64,000 nt of DNA from Arthrobacter antioxidans (GTDB taxonomy: Bacteria > Actinomycetota > Actinomycetes > Actinomycetales > Micrococcaceae), in NCBI RefSeq assembly GCF_023100725.1, contig NZ_CP095501.1, forward strand, positions 1-64,000, given 5' to 3'. The notes beneath the pieces are model-generated. The model worked only from the letters and a program-made list of their open reading frames with translations, ran no database searches and was not told where the DNA came from. The translations under genes and the position numbers were made by a program. Positions 50,577 through 58,605 of the stretch are shown here, one piece after another (within the stretch, counting starts at the first letter, position 1; each line of letters begins with the position of its first letter).

Positions 50577-51830
50577 TCAGATATTCACGCCGCAATGACG
50601 CAGGAGGTTCACACCGATCTGGTGCTGGGTGCTGAAGGACTGCTGATGGACCCACTGGCGCATCGTCTGGTTGCTGGCGGCATTAGCCCCCAGCGATCTG
50701 ACGCCCTTGCGGGACATCCAGCTATTGATGCACTTCTGGTGGACCTGTGTCGGGATTTGTACCAAATTGTTCTTGTGGTGAATGGCCTCAGCCTTCCAAA
50801 CACCTCTCTTGGTCCCAGTGAGGGTGGACTGCTCGACGATGTGATGCCACTGATACCCTGATCTGCTCCCCGCAGCCGCCTTGAAACGAGCGAAGGTCGC
50901 GTACCCGCCCTTCGTCGTATAGGCGACGCCGGCCCGAATCGTGGTCGCGGCGAAAGCTCTGATGGCGTGGGGCGCAACTGCCCTTGCTGCTGCACCTAGA
51001 GCGATGGCAATTAGCGGTAGGGGGTCGGACACGACGGGGAACGCGGCATCCGTGGTATCCACAACTTGGACCAACTCGCTACCGCGCACCTCGAAGTGCG
51101 TTGGTAGTTCGTTCCCTTCCGAATCCACCGACCAGGGTTCCTGGAAGGCGACGGCGATGGCTTTGCCCTCGAGGGCGGCGTCGCCGGCCGCGCCGATCAC
51201 CTCGAGCGGCGCTTGATTCTCCTGATAATCGACCGCATCTACTTCCGATACTTCCGGGAGCACTACGGATAAATCAACAGGCTCGGCCGCCGGGGCGGAG
51301 TCGAGATCTTGAAGGACCACGACGGTACCGTCGGTTAGTTGCGTGAGTTCCATGCCCGCGGGCAGTTGGACACCATAGCCGTACTCGTGGAGCGACTTAT
51401 CTGAGAACGATTCCTCCGCCACGGTCAGAATTCGCGCGGGTCCGTCTTCGACGCTTTGAACTTCCGTATGAAGACCGTTGCTTTCGTCCGCGTAGACCAG
51501 CGTTCCGTCGTCAGAAATCTGTGGTTCTATTCCGGTGCCTACCGGAAGATCTAGTACCAGTCCGGTTGCCGATCCGAGGTCCATCGAGACGGTTCCGGAT
51601 TCGACGGCGACGCTGCCGTCCGACGAAAGGTGGCCCGCCTCGGTCACCTGGAAGTCATCGAGGGCGAGGACTTGATTCGCTGCCGCCGAAGCTTCCGAGG
51701 TCTGCGCGGTGATTAATGTTTCTGCTTCTGCCTCCGCAGCGCTAGCCGGTGCGATGCCCGTGCTGGCAAGAACTAGCGCCCCCAGCGCCAGGCCCGAGAC
51801 GGACCTGCAACACTTCTCGTACTTATTCAC
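50577..51830 (-). CDS. Secreted polymorphic toxin with HNH-type nuclease domain
   Basis: A 417-residue protein with a Sec signal (VSGLALGALVLASTGIAPAS then AEA). The middle 270 residues form a beta-rich pre-toxin region with GLVLDLPVGTGIEPQISDDG and YGYGVQLPAGMELTQLTDGT, ending in FPVVSDPLPLIAIALGAAAR. The last 100 residues carry the nuclease motif YQWHHIVEQ near residue 326 and HHKNNLVQIPTQVHQKINS-like HHKNNLVQIPTQVHQ near 352, which suit an HNH/endonuclease VII-type metal site. GTG 51830 after GGGGGA is the start, rather than an upstream TTG. The target is presumably DNA of competitors. Confidence 0.8.
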   Translation of the reverse strand: MNKYEKCCRSVSGLALGALVLASTGIAPASAAEAEAETLITAQTSEASAAANQVLALDDFQVTEAGHLSSDGSVAVESGTVSMDLGSATGLVLDLPVGTGIEPQISDDGTLVYADESNGLHTEVQSVEDGPARILTVAEESFSDKSLHEYGYGVQLPAGMELTQLTDGTVVVLQDLDSAPAAEPVDLSVVLPEVSEVDAVDYQENQAPLEVIGAAGDAALEGKAIAVAFQEPWSVDSEGNELPTHFEVRGSELVQVVDTTDAAFPVVSDPLPLIAIALGAAARAVAPHAIRAFAATTIRAGVAYTTKGGYATFARFKAAAGSRSGYQWHHIVEQSTLTGTKRGVWKAEAIHHKNNLVQIPTQVHQKCINSWMSRKGVRSLGANAASNQTMRQWVHQQSFSTQHQIGVNLLRHCGVNI

Positions 51831-52257
51831 ATGTTCCCCCGGAGCCAATCATTGAAAGTGAGACCCGTTAACGGCCAGCGCTCCCAATCGAGGGGATGCG
51901 TTGAAGGAATCCAATCAGAATGAGCAATCCCTGACAAGAACTTCAGTGGACCCGGCCGGTCAAACCACCATGGTCACACTCAGCTCATTGAAACAGCCAC
52001 GGCTAACGTGATCATCTGTCGCTGCGCTCCGAAATAGACCGACGCCTGTGGTAGCAGATTCTAGGCAGCACGAGGTCTCACAATGCAATTCCCCTCCGGG
52101 GTACGAGGTCGACGTTCGCGCTGTTGGTCGCCGGCCAACTCCACCTAGAACGGCTACGCCGAAACACTCCATTGGCCGCCAACCTGAGTCTCGGTCTGGC
52201 TTGGGCCACCAAGCACTATATTGAGTCGCAAGAATGCGACGGCCCGAGGAAGAGTGC
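51831..52257. other. Divergent non-coding gap upstream of the toxin gene
   Basis: About 427 bases between the toxin gene (minus) and a small gene (plus). It must hold both promoters. It contains one copy of a 17-bp repeat (52137-52153). An open frame on the minus strand from 52298 to 51960 shows no protein-like character. Confidence 0.55.
52137..52153. repeat. 17-bp direct repeat, first copy
   Basis: AACTCCACCTAGAACGG, identical to 54821-54837. Both copies are preceded by a GCCGGC-like element a few bases upstream. Confidence 0.6.
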
Positions 52258-52788
52258 ATGAACCCCAACACCCGTCGCCTGACAAGCTCAACCGGCATCC
52301 TCGTTCAGGCGGTGCAGGATCTCGAGGACTTCACCGACGATCCGGACAAGTACCTGGTCGATTTGTATGCGGACGAGCACCGCGCGGTGAAAGTATGGAT
52401 GAGCGCTGGAGCATCGGACCACTTCACCTACAACGACGGTGCCATCACGCTTGCCTGGGACGGCATTCCGTTGCTGGGCGTCCCGGACTGGCACGACATC
52501 TGCACACTGTGGACCTACCTGGTCAACGTCGTGGAGGGCTACCTCGCCACGGGCCGGGGCGCATCCTTCTTCCCTGGCCAGCCCACACCCATCGTTCTCG
52601 AGCGGATCCACGGCGGCGCCCTGGTCACCATCGGTGACACCAGAGCGCGAGTCGATCCCTCAACCTTCTGCCGGGAGCTCCTCGATGAAGCAGGCCGATT
52701 CTGGCAATGGGTGGAACGCCATGACATCCCCCTCTACGGTGAGCCGGAGTTGGCGCGAATCGACCAGATGCAGGCACGCGTTCCCTGA
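52258..52788 (+). CDS. Hypothetical protein, possible orphan immunity protein
   Basis: A 176-residue soluble acidic protein. A GAGGAAGAG site lies before ATG 52258. The sequence looks like a real alpha/beta protein: LVQAVQDLEDFTDDPDKYLV near the start, ITLAWDGIPLLGVPDWHDIC near 63, and RELLDEAGRFWQWVERHDIP near 143. I do not recognise the family. It is divergent from the toxin gene and lies among several small unrelated genes, an arrangement typical of immunity-gene arrays, but this is only context. Confidence 0.7.
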   Translation: MNPNTRRLTSSTGILVQAVQDLEDFTDDPDKYLVDLYADEHRAVKVWMSAGASDHFTYNDGAITLAWDGIPLLGVPDWHDICTLWTYLVNVVEGYLATGRGASFFPGQPTPIVLERIHGGALVTIGDTRARVDPSTFCRELLDEAGRFWQWVERHDIPLYGEPELARIDQMQARVP

Positions 52789-52942
52789 CACGCACCCTCC
52801 TAAGCAAGTGTCCGCACGCCGATCGGCACCGACCTGCCGGCACCATGTACGGGCAGCACAACGACTCAACGACCTGCGCTTCCCTGATGAGGCGCTATCA
52901 CGATGATGTACGAAGGAGATAAGTGAAGGTGTTGGTGCCGGC

Positions 52943-53446
52943 GTGAATAGATTCGGTCTGTGTCCCGACGCGAGCGGTGGTTTCGATTTCCTCATCGATG
53001 GTCGATTCCTGCGGGAGCTGGTGTTCGAGACAGATGACCTGGAGCAGTATGAGATCACTCGGTTGCGACGACGCAAGCTGCCTTTCGCCGCCTCCCGGGA
53101 TCAGATTCGCCAGCTGAAGGGCGAGCTTCCAGGCAAGTTCTTTCCTTACCGTGTCTGGCTCTATTTCTGCGGTGGATGCTTCGATGAGGGCTGCGGCGGA
53201 GTCAGCGCGAGGGTACAAGTCGGGCCTGATGAGGTGGTGTGGAGCGATTTTCGTCATGGCGGTCCGCCTGATGCCGAGGACGAACTTGACAAGGTCCAAG
53301 AGGAAGACAAAATCAGTTCCGTCGGACCGCTCGTATTCGAACGCAGCGAGTATGAAGCCGCCCTTGATGATGGGGCTGATCAACTGGGACGAAGCCGTCT
53401 GCGGTACTGGCTCAAGACAGCGCCTCTGACATGTACTCCAACCTAA
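52943..53446 (+). CDS. Hypothetical protein with a CxxCF-CG motif
   Basis: A 167-residue protein beginning MNRFGLCPDASGGFDFLIDG. It includes KFFPYRVWLYFCGGCFDEGC near residue 65 and VSARVQVGPDEVVWSDF near 86. I recall actinobacterial proteins of this style but no function. The start is GTG 52943. The best ribosome-binding site (GAAGGAG) lies 20 bases further up and serves a seven-codon frame starting GTG 52924 whose stop overlaps this start (GTGA). Either that tiny frame couples translation, or one base was lost and the true protein begins MKVLVPA. Confidence 0.65.
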   Translation: MNRFGLCPDASGGFDFLIDGRFLRELVFETDDLEQYEITRLRRRKLPFAASRDQIRQLKGELPGKFFPYRVWLYFCGGCFDEGCGGVSARVQVGPDEVVWSDFRHGGPPDAEDELDKVQEEDKISSVGPLVFERSEYEAALDDGADQLGRSRLRYWLKTAPLTCTPT

Positions 53447-53774
53447 TCCCCTCGCCTCGAAGAGCTATTGGCTACCGGTAGACGCGATATGGCAGGAGTG
53501 GAATCAGGAATCGCTGAGTGAAGTCACCGCTACAGCGAAAGCTAAAGACTTCTGCGGCGGCCTCAATTCGCTCGAAGGCCCTCCCCGACACCCTGAATGA
53601 CCAGCAGCCGATCCTCGAACGGAACCATGACGAACAGTCACGCGGAGTAACGTTCAGCGAACGACCGTCCATAGGACACTTCAGCTCAGGATCGCCAAGA
53701 ACGGCGTGTCGTGTTCCATGGGTCGTGTCCGAGACCTATGTGCTGTGATGAGCGTTCACGGTACAGTTTGGGTC
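53447..53774. other. Non-coding gap upstream of a recombinase gene
   Basis: About 328 bases. Recombinases of this type usually have their recombination site directly upstream; the stretch 53700-53774 contains several short inverted elements but no clear repeat. A TACAGT box at 53762-53767 is the likely -10 of the recombinase gene. Confidence 0.5.
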
Positions 53775-54338
53775 ATGGCAGCAGTCGGGTACGCGCGGGT
53801 CTCGACGCGGGATCAGAATCTGGACGGTCAGACCGATGCGCTGGAGGCCGCCGGGTGCGAAAAGGTCTTCATCGAGCACGCCTCGGGGGTCCTGGCGAAG
53901 CGGCCCGCCCTGGAGGACGCGCTCGAGTACTTGAGGGCGGGGGACACCCTGGTCGTGACGAAACTCGATCGGTTGGGCCGGTCGGTCAGGAATCTGAAGG
54001 AAGTCGCCGACGGGCTGCAGCGGCGGGGGATTGGGTTGAAGGCCCTGTCCCAGGGCATTGATACGACGACTCCCGGTGGGCGGTTGTTCTTCCACATGCT
54101 CGCTGCGATCGCCGAGTTCGAACACGACCTGATCGTGGAGCGCACCAAGGACGGCCTGGCCGCAGCGAGGGCCCGTGGCCGGACGGGCGGGGGCCGGGTA
54201 AAGATGACACCGAACAGGGCCCGGCAGGCCCGGACCATGTATGAGGAGAAGACATACACGGTGCAGCAGATCGCCGAGACGTTCGGGGTCTCCCGCGGCA
54301 CGATCTACCGGCACCTCGGCGACGACGCCAGGGCCTGA
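53775..54338 (+). CDS. Serine recombinase (resolvase/invertase family)
   Basis: A 187-residue small serine recombinase. The catalytic domain has AVGYARVSTRDQNLDGQTDA with the nucleophile Ser near residue 10, VVTKLDRLGRSVRNLKEVAD near 65 and GGRLFFHMLAAIAEFEHDLI near 98 (E-helix). The C-terminal helix-turn-helix reads TVQQIAETFGVSRGTIYRHL. It is complete. ATG 53775 lies 7 bases after a TACAGT box, so a leaderless transcript is likely. No transposase is adjacent, so it may be a stand-alone invertase or a relic of a Tn3-like element. Confidence 0.93.
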   Translation: MAAVGYARVSTRDQNLDGQTDALEAAGCEKVFIEHASGVLAKRPALEDALEYLRAGDTLVVTKLDRLGRSVRNLKEVADGLQRRGIGLKALSQGIDTTTPGGRLFFHMLAAIAEFEHDLIVERTKDGLAAARARGRTGGGRVKMTPNRARQARTMYEEKTYTVQQIAETFGVSRGTIYRHLGDDARA

Positions 54339-54496
54339 CGGCGCAGCGACGCGACGACGAAGAGCTCGAGGTGAGGCCGTATTGCTGAGATCGAGTCTCC
54401 TGCGGTGCGCCCGCAGGACGATTCTGTCTGGAGGCCTGTAACCCCGACCGCTCCACGGTGGGTCGCCTTCAGATGCCGGCGAGTTAGGTTCAATTC

Positions 54497-54721
54497 ATGG
54501 CTTACGATCCGACACTCCTTCTCATCGCCTTCGGTATGCTCGCGCTCGGCCTGGTTGGTTTGGTTCTTTCCATCATCGGCTTGAGCTGGTTCGCCACTCA
54601 TCCGAAGGAGAACGGGGAGTCGTTCCGAGGCGGGAAGAGGCGACGTATGTTCGTGCTCCTAGTCATTGGTCTGCTGTTCATTGGAGTCGGCGTCGTGCCC
54701 TTCGCGCCATCGCCCTTCTAG
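54497..54721 (+). CDS. Small two-helix membrane protein
   Basis: A 74-residue protein with two hydrophobic segments, LLLIAFGMLALGLVGLVLSI and MFVLLVIGLLFIGVGVVPFA, joined by a basic loop (SFRGGKRRR). ATG 54497 follows a TAGGTT box by 6 bases. There is no Shine-Dalgarno site. The function is unknown. Confidence 0.65.
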   Translation: MAYDPTLLLIAFGMLALGLVGLVLSIIGLSWFATHPKENGESFRGGKRRRMFVLLVIGLLFIGVGVVPFAPSPF

Positions 54722-54820
54722 TCCTGAAGCGTCTCCAGCGTCGCGAACTAACGAGGGCGATGACCGCGGAGGGATGAGCTTCAGGGGGTGAGGCCACGGT
54801 CGTGCTGCTGCCGGCTACCA

Positions 54821-54837
54821 AACTCCACCTAGAACGG
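54821..54837. repeat. 17-bp direct repeat, second copy
   Basis: AACTCCACCTAGAACGG, identical to 52137-52153. Here the repeat overlaps the stop codon of the membrane protein gene at 54829-55146. Confidence 0.6.
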
Positions 54838-55146
54838 GGCGAATCCCGCGAAGAGGGAAAGGAACACGGCGCAGAAAGACCATATGAACGCCAAGCCAGC
54901 GAAGAAGAGGCTTCCCTGCGAGGAGTGGTTCTTGAAGACCGTTCCGGGCCTCACGCATAGGTAGAAGAAGACCAGGAACGGGGCGAAGAGGAGAGCAGCC
55001 GCAGCAAGCCTGAGGTTTTGGGTTCCGGCGGCGACCCCGAGCACGAAACCTTGATGGATCCTGATCCAGAACCAGGCCCCCACAAGGCTGGTCAACAGGA
55101 TCGTCGCCGCGACGGAAGCAGGCTTCACGGCGTCAGCTCTTCTCAT
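54829..55146 (-). CDS. Three-helix membrane protein of unknown function
   Basis: A 105-residue protein starting MRRADAVKPASVAATILLTS. Three hydrophobic segments are visible: VAATILLTSLVGAWFWI, LRLAAAALLFAPFLVFFYLC and SLFFAGLAFIWSFCAVFLSL. A GAGGGA site precedes ATG 55146. No family is recognised. Its stop lies in the 17-bp repeat shared with 52137-52153. Confidence 0.65.
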   Translation of the reverse strand: MRRADAVKPASVAATILLTSLVGAWFWIRIHQGFVLGVAAGTQNLRLAAAALLFAPFLVFFYLCVRPGTVFKNHSSQGSLFFAGLAFIWSFCAVFLSLFAGFAPF

Positions 55147-55280
55147 CGGGAGTCCCTCGTGTCTCCGCACGATGGCGGGCCTAAGTAGAACTTACTGCGA
55201 GATCACCCATGGGCGAGACCGTGCGCCGCGTCAGGTGACGGATCATCCATGCGGGCGTGCGGTGTCATTACGCTGAGCGG

Positions 55281-55613
55281 GTGAACGAACGCATCATGTA
55301 TGTCCAACTGAAGACGGGCTACGGCACGGACCGGGGGCCGTCATGGATCTCCCGCGTGCGTTTCAGCAAGACCTGGCGCACCGCGTACTTCCACGGGCGC
55401 ACCCTGCACCGTGTGACAGGAACTTCCCGCGCGAACTTCGACTCAAACTTCTACGACGTCGAGTCGGGCGAGGAGTACTGGGTGTCCGGACCCAAGCGTG
55501 ATCGAACTGACGGTCGGTACAGCTCCCAGCCGCCCACCGTCGAAGAGGACGCCCGCGACGCGTATGAGGCATTCCTCGCTGGGGCTCCGCTTCCTGGACG
55601 TGAGAACGGGTAA
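55281..55613 (+). CDS. Conserved hypothetical protein
   Basis: A 110-residue protein with the core MYVQLKTGYGTDRGPSWISR (from residue 6) followed by VRFSKTWRTAYFHGRTLHRV, NFDSNFYDVESGEEYWVSGP and KRDRTDGRYSSQPPTVEEDA. I recognise this as a widespread small bacterial protein, sometimes misannotated as 1-deoxyxylulose-5-phosphate synthase, of unknown function. A TACGCT box at 55269-55274 ends 6 bases before GTG 55281, so I use that start; ATG 55296 is the alternative. Confidence 0.8.
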   Translation: MNERIMYVQLKTGYGTDRGPSWISRVRFSKTWRTAYFHGRTLHRVTGTSRANFDSNFYDVESGEEYWVSGPKRDRTDGRYSSQPPTVEEDARDAYEAFLAGAPLPGRENG

Positions 55614-55667
55614 AGCCAAACCGGATCCCTCCCGTGTTACGCGGATTCCCTCTGCAACACTTTGTCC

Positions 55668-56747
55668 ATGGTGCATGAGTCCGCCGGGTGGCAAGAAGTG
55701 GCTGTCGCGGGTGCCCTTATCCGGGTGAGCCTGTCCGAGCCCGTCGCGGTGATCCGGCGTCGAGGGGCACCGGATCGGGTGGTGACCTGGGCTGATCTTC
55801 CGATAGGCACAATCAGCCCCCGCGTCAGGGTCGCGGCCGCTTCCAGTGGAGCATGGGTTCTCCACACGCCGGCGACGGCGGATGAGGTGATGGACCGCGA
55901 CGGGACCTCATCGCGGGTGAAATCGACGGCCATACATATCTCCCCGTCGGGCGATATCGTCCGTTCTCTGGACCTCGTGAATGTCCATCTTTTGGGGTCT
56001 ACCCGGCATGGTCTGTGGCTTTGGTCAGGTCACTGGGACGTAAACACCACCGCGGACTGGCTGAAGGTGCGTGAGCTCCTGGTCCTTGACGCCGGCGGAG
56101 CGATGAACCGCACGAGCATCGATCGGATGCCGCTGATGGCCTTCGAGGGCGAGTCATCAGCACACTTGGTGGTGTATGCCTCGGCACCGGAGGAACTCCA
56201 CGACGCTTACGGTGGCACCGAATACACCTACCGTTACCTGCAGATCGATCTGCCTGCCGGCGATCTTCCTGCTGCGCTTCGGAGCGGAGAACAACCTTGC
56301 ACCCCGATTGAAGCGACAAGCATTCCGGGGTGGTCCGAGGACGACACTCCTGCGACGTATCCCCTCGCTGCGGGGAATCCACGCGCGCCGTGGGACAGAG
56401 TCGATCTTCCCGCCGAGCAGATGAAAGCAGCCGTGGACGCAGTCTGCGCGCAGTTCGCCGATCTCGACGCGTACTGGCGGACGCCCCAGGGAGACACGTC
56501 GCCCCTCGCAGACGGTGTGAAGGAGACCCGCATCGACGTCATCGGGCAATGGCCCGTCACCAGGGTCGAGGTGAGCTTCGCACACCCTCACTACCCGCAG
56601 GGTCGGCTGCGGAGAACGTATCGGGTGTTCGACGACGCCGGGCGCATCAGATCGGTGCAGTACGCCTCGATCCATCTCATGGAAGACCTCGACACGGGAG
56701 CTCTTCCACCGGTCGGGAACGCCCGTAACACCATCCTGGACATCTGA
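55668..56747 (+). CDS. Hypothetical 359-residue protein
   Basis: A soluble protein starting MVHESAGWQEVAVAGALIRV. The first half is rich in beta strands (PRVRVAAASSGAWVLHTPAT, HGLWLWSGHWDVNTTADWLK) in a pattern like repeated propeller blades. The second half has an alpha/beta part with AVDAVCAQFADLDAYWRTPQ and VEVSFAHPHYPQGRLRRTYR. No known domain is recognised. It begins 54 bases after the previous gene on the same strand and may be co-transcribed. TTG 55662 is an alternative start two codons upstream. Confidence 0.75.
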   Translation: MVHESAGWQEVAVAGALIRVSLSEPVAVIRRRGAPDRVVTWADLPIGTISPRVRVAAASSGAWVLHTPATADEVMDRDGTSSRVKSTAIHISPSGDIVRSLDLVNVHLLGSTRHGLWLWSGHWDVNTTADWLKVRELLVLDAGGAMNRTSIDRMPLMAFEGESSAHLVVYASAPEELHDAYGGTEYTYRYLQIDLPAGDLPAALRSGEQPCTPIEATSIPGWSEDDTPATYPLAAGNPRAPWDRVDLPAEQMKAAVDAVCAQFADLDAYWRTPQGDTSPLADGVKETRIDVIGQWPVTRVEVSFAHPHYPQGRLRRTYRVFDDAGRIRSVQYASIHLMEDLDTGALPPVGNARNTILDI

Positions 56748-56843
56748 TACCAGCCACCTGCATAATCTTTTGCCCCTTGAGGTCCCCGGTACTTACCGCA
56801 CTCGTGTGGTCGCCGTGTCGAGAGCGTGCTGAACGACCATTCT

Positions 56844-56862
56844 GGCGAAGGATCCGTTGACC
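56844..56862. repeat. GGATCC-centred palindrome, copy C
   Basis: GGCGAAGGATCCGTTGACC is an imperfect version of the palindrome in copies A and B, sharing AAGGATCC-N-TTGAC. It lies about 150 bases upstream of the second intact recombinase gene, where a recombination site would be expected. Confidence 0.7.
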
Positions 56863-57010
56863 GGACCGCTGGCAGGGCCGGTCACCGGGCCAGAAGTCTT
56901 CAGCATTGGCGGGGGAGTGAGCCCCCCGAACATGTCCCGGCAATGTGTCTCACTTCGGGTATTCTCAAGAAAGGGGAAAGAAGCCTTTGATGAGCACGAG
57001 GAGCATAGGA

Positions 57011-57583
57011 ATGGGAAGTATCGGGTATGCCAGGGTCAGCACGCTGGAGCAGAACGCTGATTTGCAGCACGCCTCGCTTACAGCGGCGGGGTGCGGCCGG
57101 ATTTTCACCGAGCACGGGGTGAGCGGGACAGTGTCGAGTCGGCCCGAGTTGGACAAGCTCCTGGATCATCTTCGGAAGGGTGATGAGGTGGTGGTGTGGA
57201 AGCTGGACCGGTTGGGGCGTAAAACCCGTAACCTGTTGGCTTTAATCGATGACCTGGAACAGCGTGGCGTGCATTTCCGTAGCGTCACCGAAGGCATCAG
57301 CACCACCGGGCCCATGGGTCGGGCCATGCTCACCGTGATGTCCGCGTTCGCGCAGCTCGAGCGCGATCAGCTTGCCGAGCGGACCAGGGCGGGCATGGCC
57401 GCGGCCGCCGAACACGGGCGCAAGGCCGGCCGGCGGGAGATCACCGTTGACCATGCGAAGGTGAAGCGTGCCCACGAGTTGAAGGCCCAGGGGTTGGCGC
57501 CGGCGGACATAGGGAAGATCATCGGGGCGAGCCGGGCGACGGTGTACCGCTACCTCAGCATGGGAGTGAGCGAGGCACTTTGA
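57011..57583 (+). CDS. Second serine recombinase
   Basis: A 190-residue resolvase/invertase. The catalytic domain starts MGSIGYARVSTLEQNADLQH with Ser near residue 10. It has VVVWKLDRLGRKTRNLLALI near 59, GPMGRAMLTVMSAFAQLERD near 100, and the C-terminal helix-turn-helix APADIGKIIGASRATVYRYL. A GAGGAG site ends 7 bases before ATG 57011; ATG 56990 is an in-frame alternative. It is only moderately similar to the recombinase at 53775, so the two are not recent duplicates. Palindrome copy C lies upstream. Confidence 0.92.
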   Translation: MGSIGYARVSTLEQNADLQHASLTAAGCGRIFTEHGVSGTVSSRPELDKLLDHLRKGDEVVVWKLDRLGRKTRNLLALIDDLEQRGVHFRSVTEGISTTGPMGRAMLTVMSAFAQLERDQLAERTRAGMAAAAEHGRKAGRREITVDHAKVKRAHELKAQGLAPADIGKIIGASRATVYRYLSMGVSEAL

Positions 57584-57719
57584 CCTGACCGAGAAGAGGG
57601 GTGTTGCATGTTCAGCTGGCCCGGCCAGCTACGCGCACGAAGACCGCCCCTTTCAAGGGTGTTCACCGTTTTGGCTTCGTCGAGCGTCGGGGTTGGCGCG
57701 CGGGTCGGAGTGGGTGCTC

Positions 57720-58019
57720 TCAGGGATGACGGCGACCTGGCGCGGCTGTAATTGGTGTCGGTGACCGCGACGGTCCGCCGTCCCGGGTGGTTATTTGGTC
57801 GGTTGTCAGGACGAGCCAGTCCTGGACGACGGCGGCGTCGGTCCGCTGATACCCGTTGATGGACCGGCAGATGGTGTTGAATCCGGACGAACTCACGGTC
57901 ACGAGGTAGTCATCGAGGAAGACTGGGCCTCCCGAGTCCCCGGAGCAGGTACCTGCACCGCCACGCGTGTCATTGGGATTGCCCTGCAGCTGGAGGATCT
58001 GGCGCCGTGGGTGCAGTGA
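57720..58019 (-). pseudogene. C-terminal relic of a trypsin-like serine protease
   Basis: Minus-strand reading from about 58016 gives RRQILQLQGNPNDTRGGAGT, then CSGDSGGPVFLDDYLVTVSS and GFNTICRSINGYQRTDAAVV. The GDSGGP motif contains the catalytic Ser of chymotrypsin-family proteases. The His and Asp parts, the signal peptide and the start are missing; an in-frame TGA stands just upstream. About one third of a normal secreted S1 protease is left. Confidence 0.82.
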
Positions 58020-58077
58020 TCATGGAGCTGGTGTGTGTGGCAGAGCCGGCACCTGTCACGGCGGGCCGGAGCCGCCC

Positions 58078-58275
58078 CTACGCCGCCTCAGCATCGAGTG
58101 TCGGCAGTGGTACGGGCAGCGGTATGACCCGCGCCGAGACGCTCTGACGCGGCACGACCTGGATGGGCAGTGGAGGCATCAGCCGGCCCCGCTCGATGAG
58201 ATCGATGGTCCGCTGGGATTGCGGAATGGGAACCGTCGAGTTGGCGTCGTGGTACTCGCCGGGGCGGGTGATCAT
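58078..58275 (-). CDS. Possible small protein
   Basis: A 65-residue frame starting MITRPGEYHDANSTVPIPQS and ending in a proline/valine-rich part (VIPLPVPLPTLDAEAA). A GAGAG element lies about 10 bases before the ATG. Composition is unusual but not impossible for a protein. No family is recognised; it may be spurious. Confidence 0.35.
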   Translation of the reverse strand: MITRPGEYHDANSTVPIPQSQRTIDLIERGRLMPPLPIQVVPRQSVSARVIPLPVPLPTLDAEAA

Positions 58276-58368
58276 GGGCGTGCTCTCTTGTCGGTAGGGC
58301 CGAGTCGGCCCTGACTGTGGATTCGTTGCCGCCGGCGCTCAGGCAGGCTCGACGACGTCGATGATTTT

Positions 58369-58602
58369 TTAGAAGAGGTCCGCGCCGAAGAACCCACGGA
58401 TGAGGCGTTCGATGACCGTTGGCTCGATCTGTTCGAAGGCCAGCGTCTGACGATACCGGGCCAGGTAGCTCTCAACGAACGCACGATTGTCGTTGACACC
58501 TTCGGATTTAGCCCGGTAGGAGAAGCCGCCGAGCCAGCCGTCCTCGATGATGTACTTCCAGGTGAACTGGATCTCCTCCGGGGTGTCAAAGGAACGATCC
58601 TC
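58369..58602 (-). pseudogene. Fragment of an unidentified protein
   Basis: The minus strand encodes 77 protein-like residues from EDRSFDTPEEIQFTWKYIIE through DGWLGGFSYRAKSEGVNDNR and AFVESYLARYRQTLAFEQIE to FFGADLF and a TAA stop. There is no start codon, and a TAG stands directly upstream. The residue mix is that of a real globular domain, so it is probably the C-terminus of a lost gene. The family is not recognised. Its 5' boundary lies at the inverted repeat at 58606-58629. Confidence 0.55.
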
Positions 58603-58605
58603 CTA

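Noticed and set aside
51960..52298. 112-codon minus-strand frame upstream of the toxin gene
   Set aside because: Composition not protein-like, and it would overlap the start of the 52258 gene.
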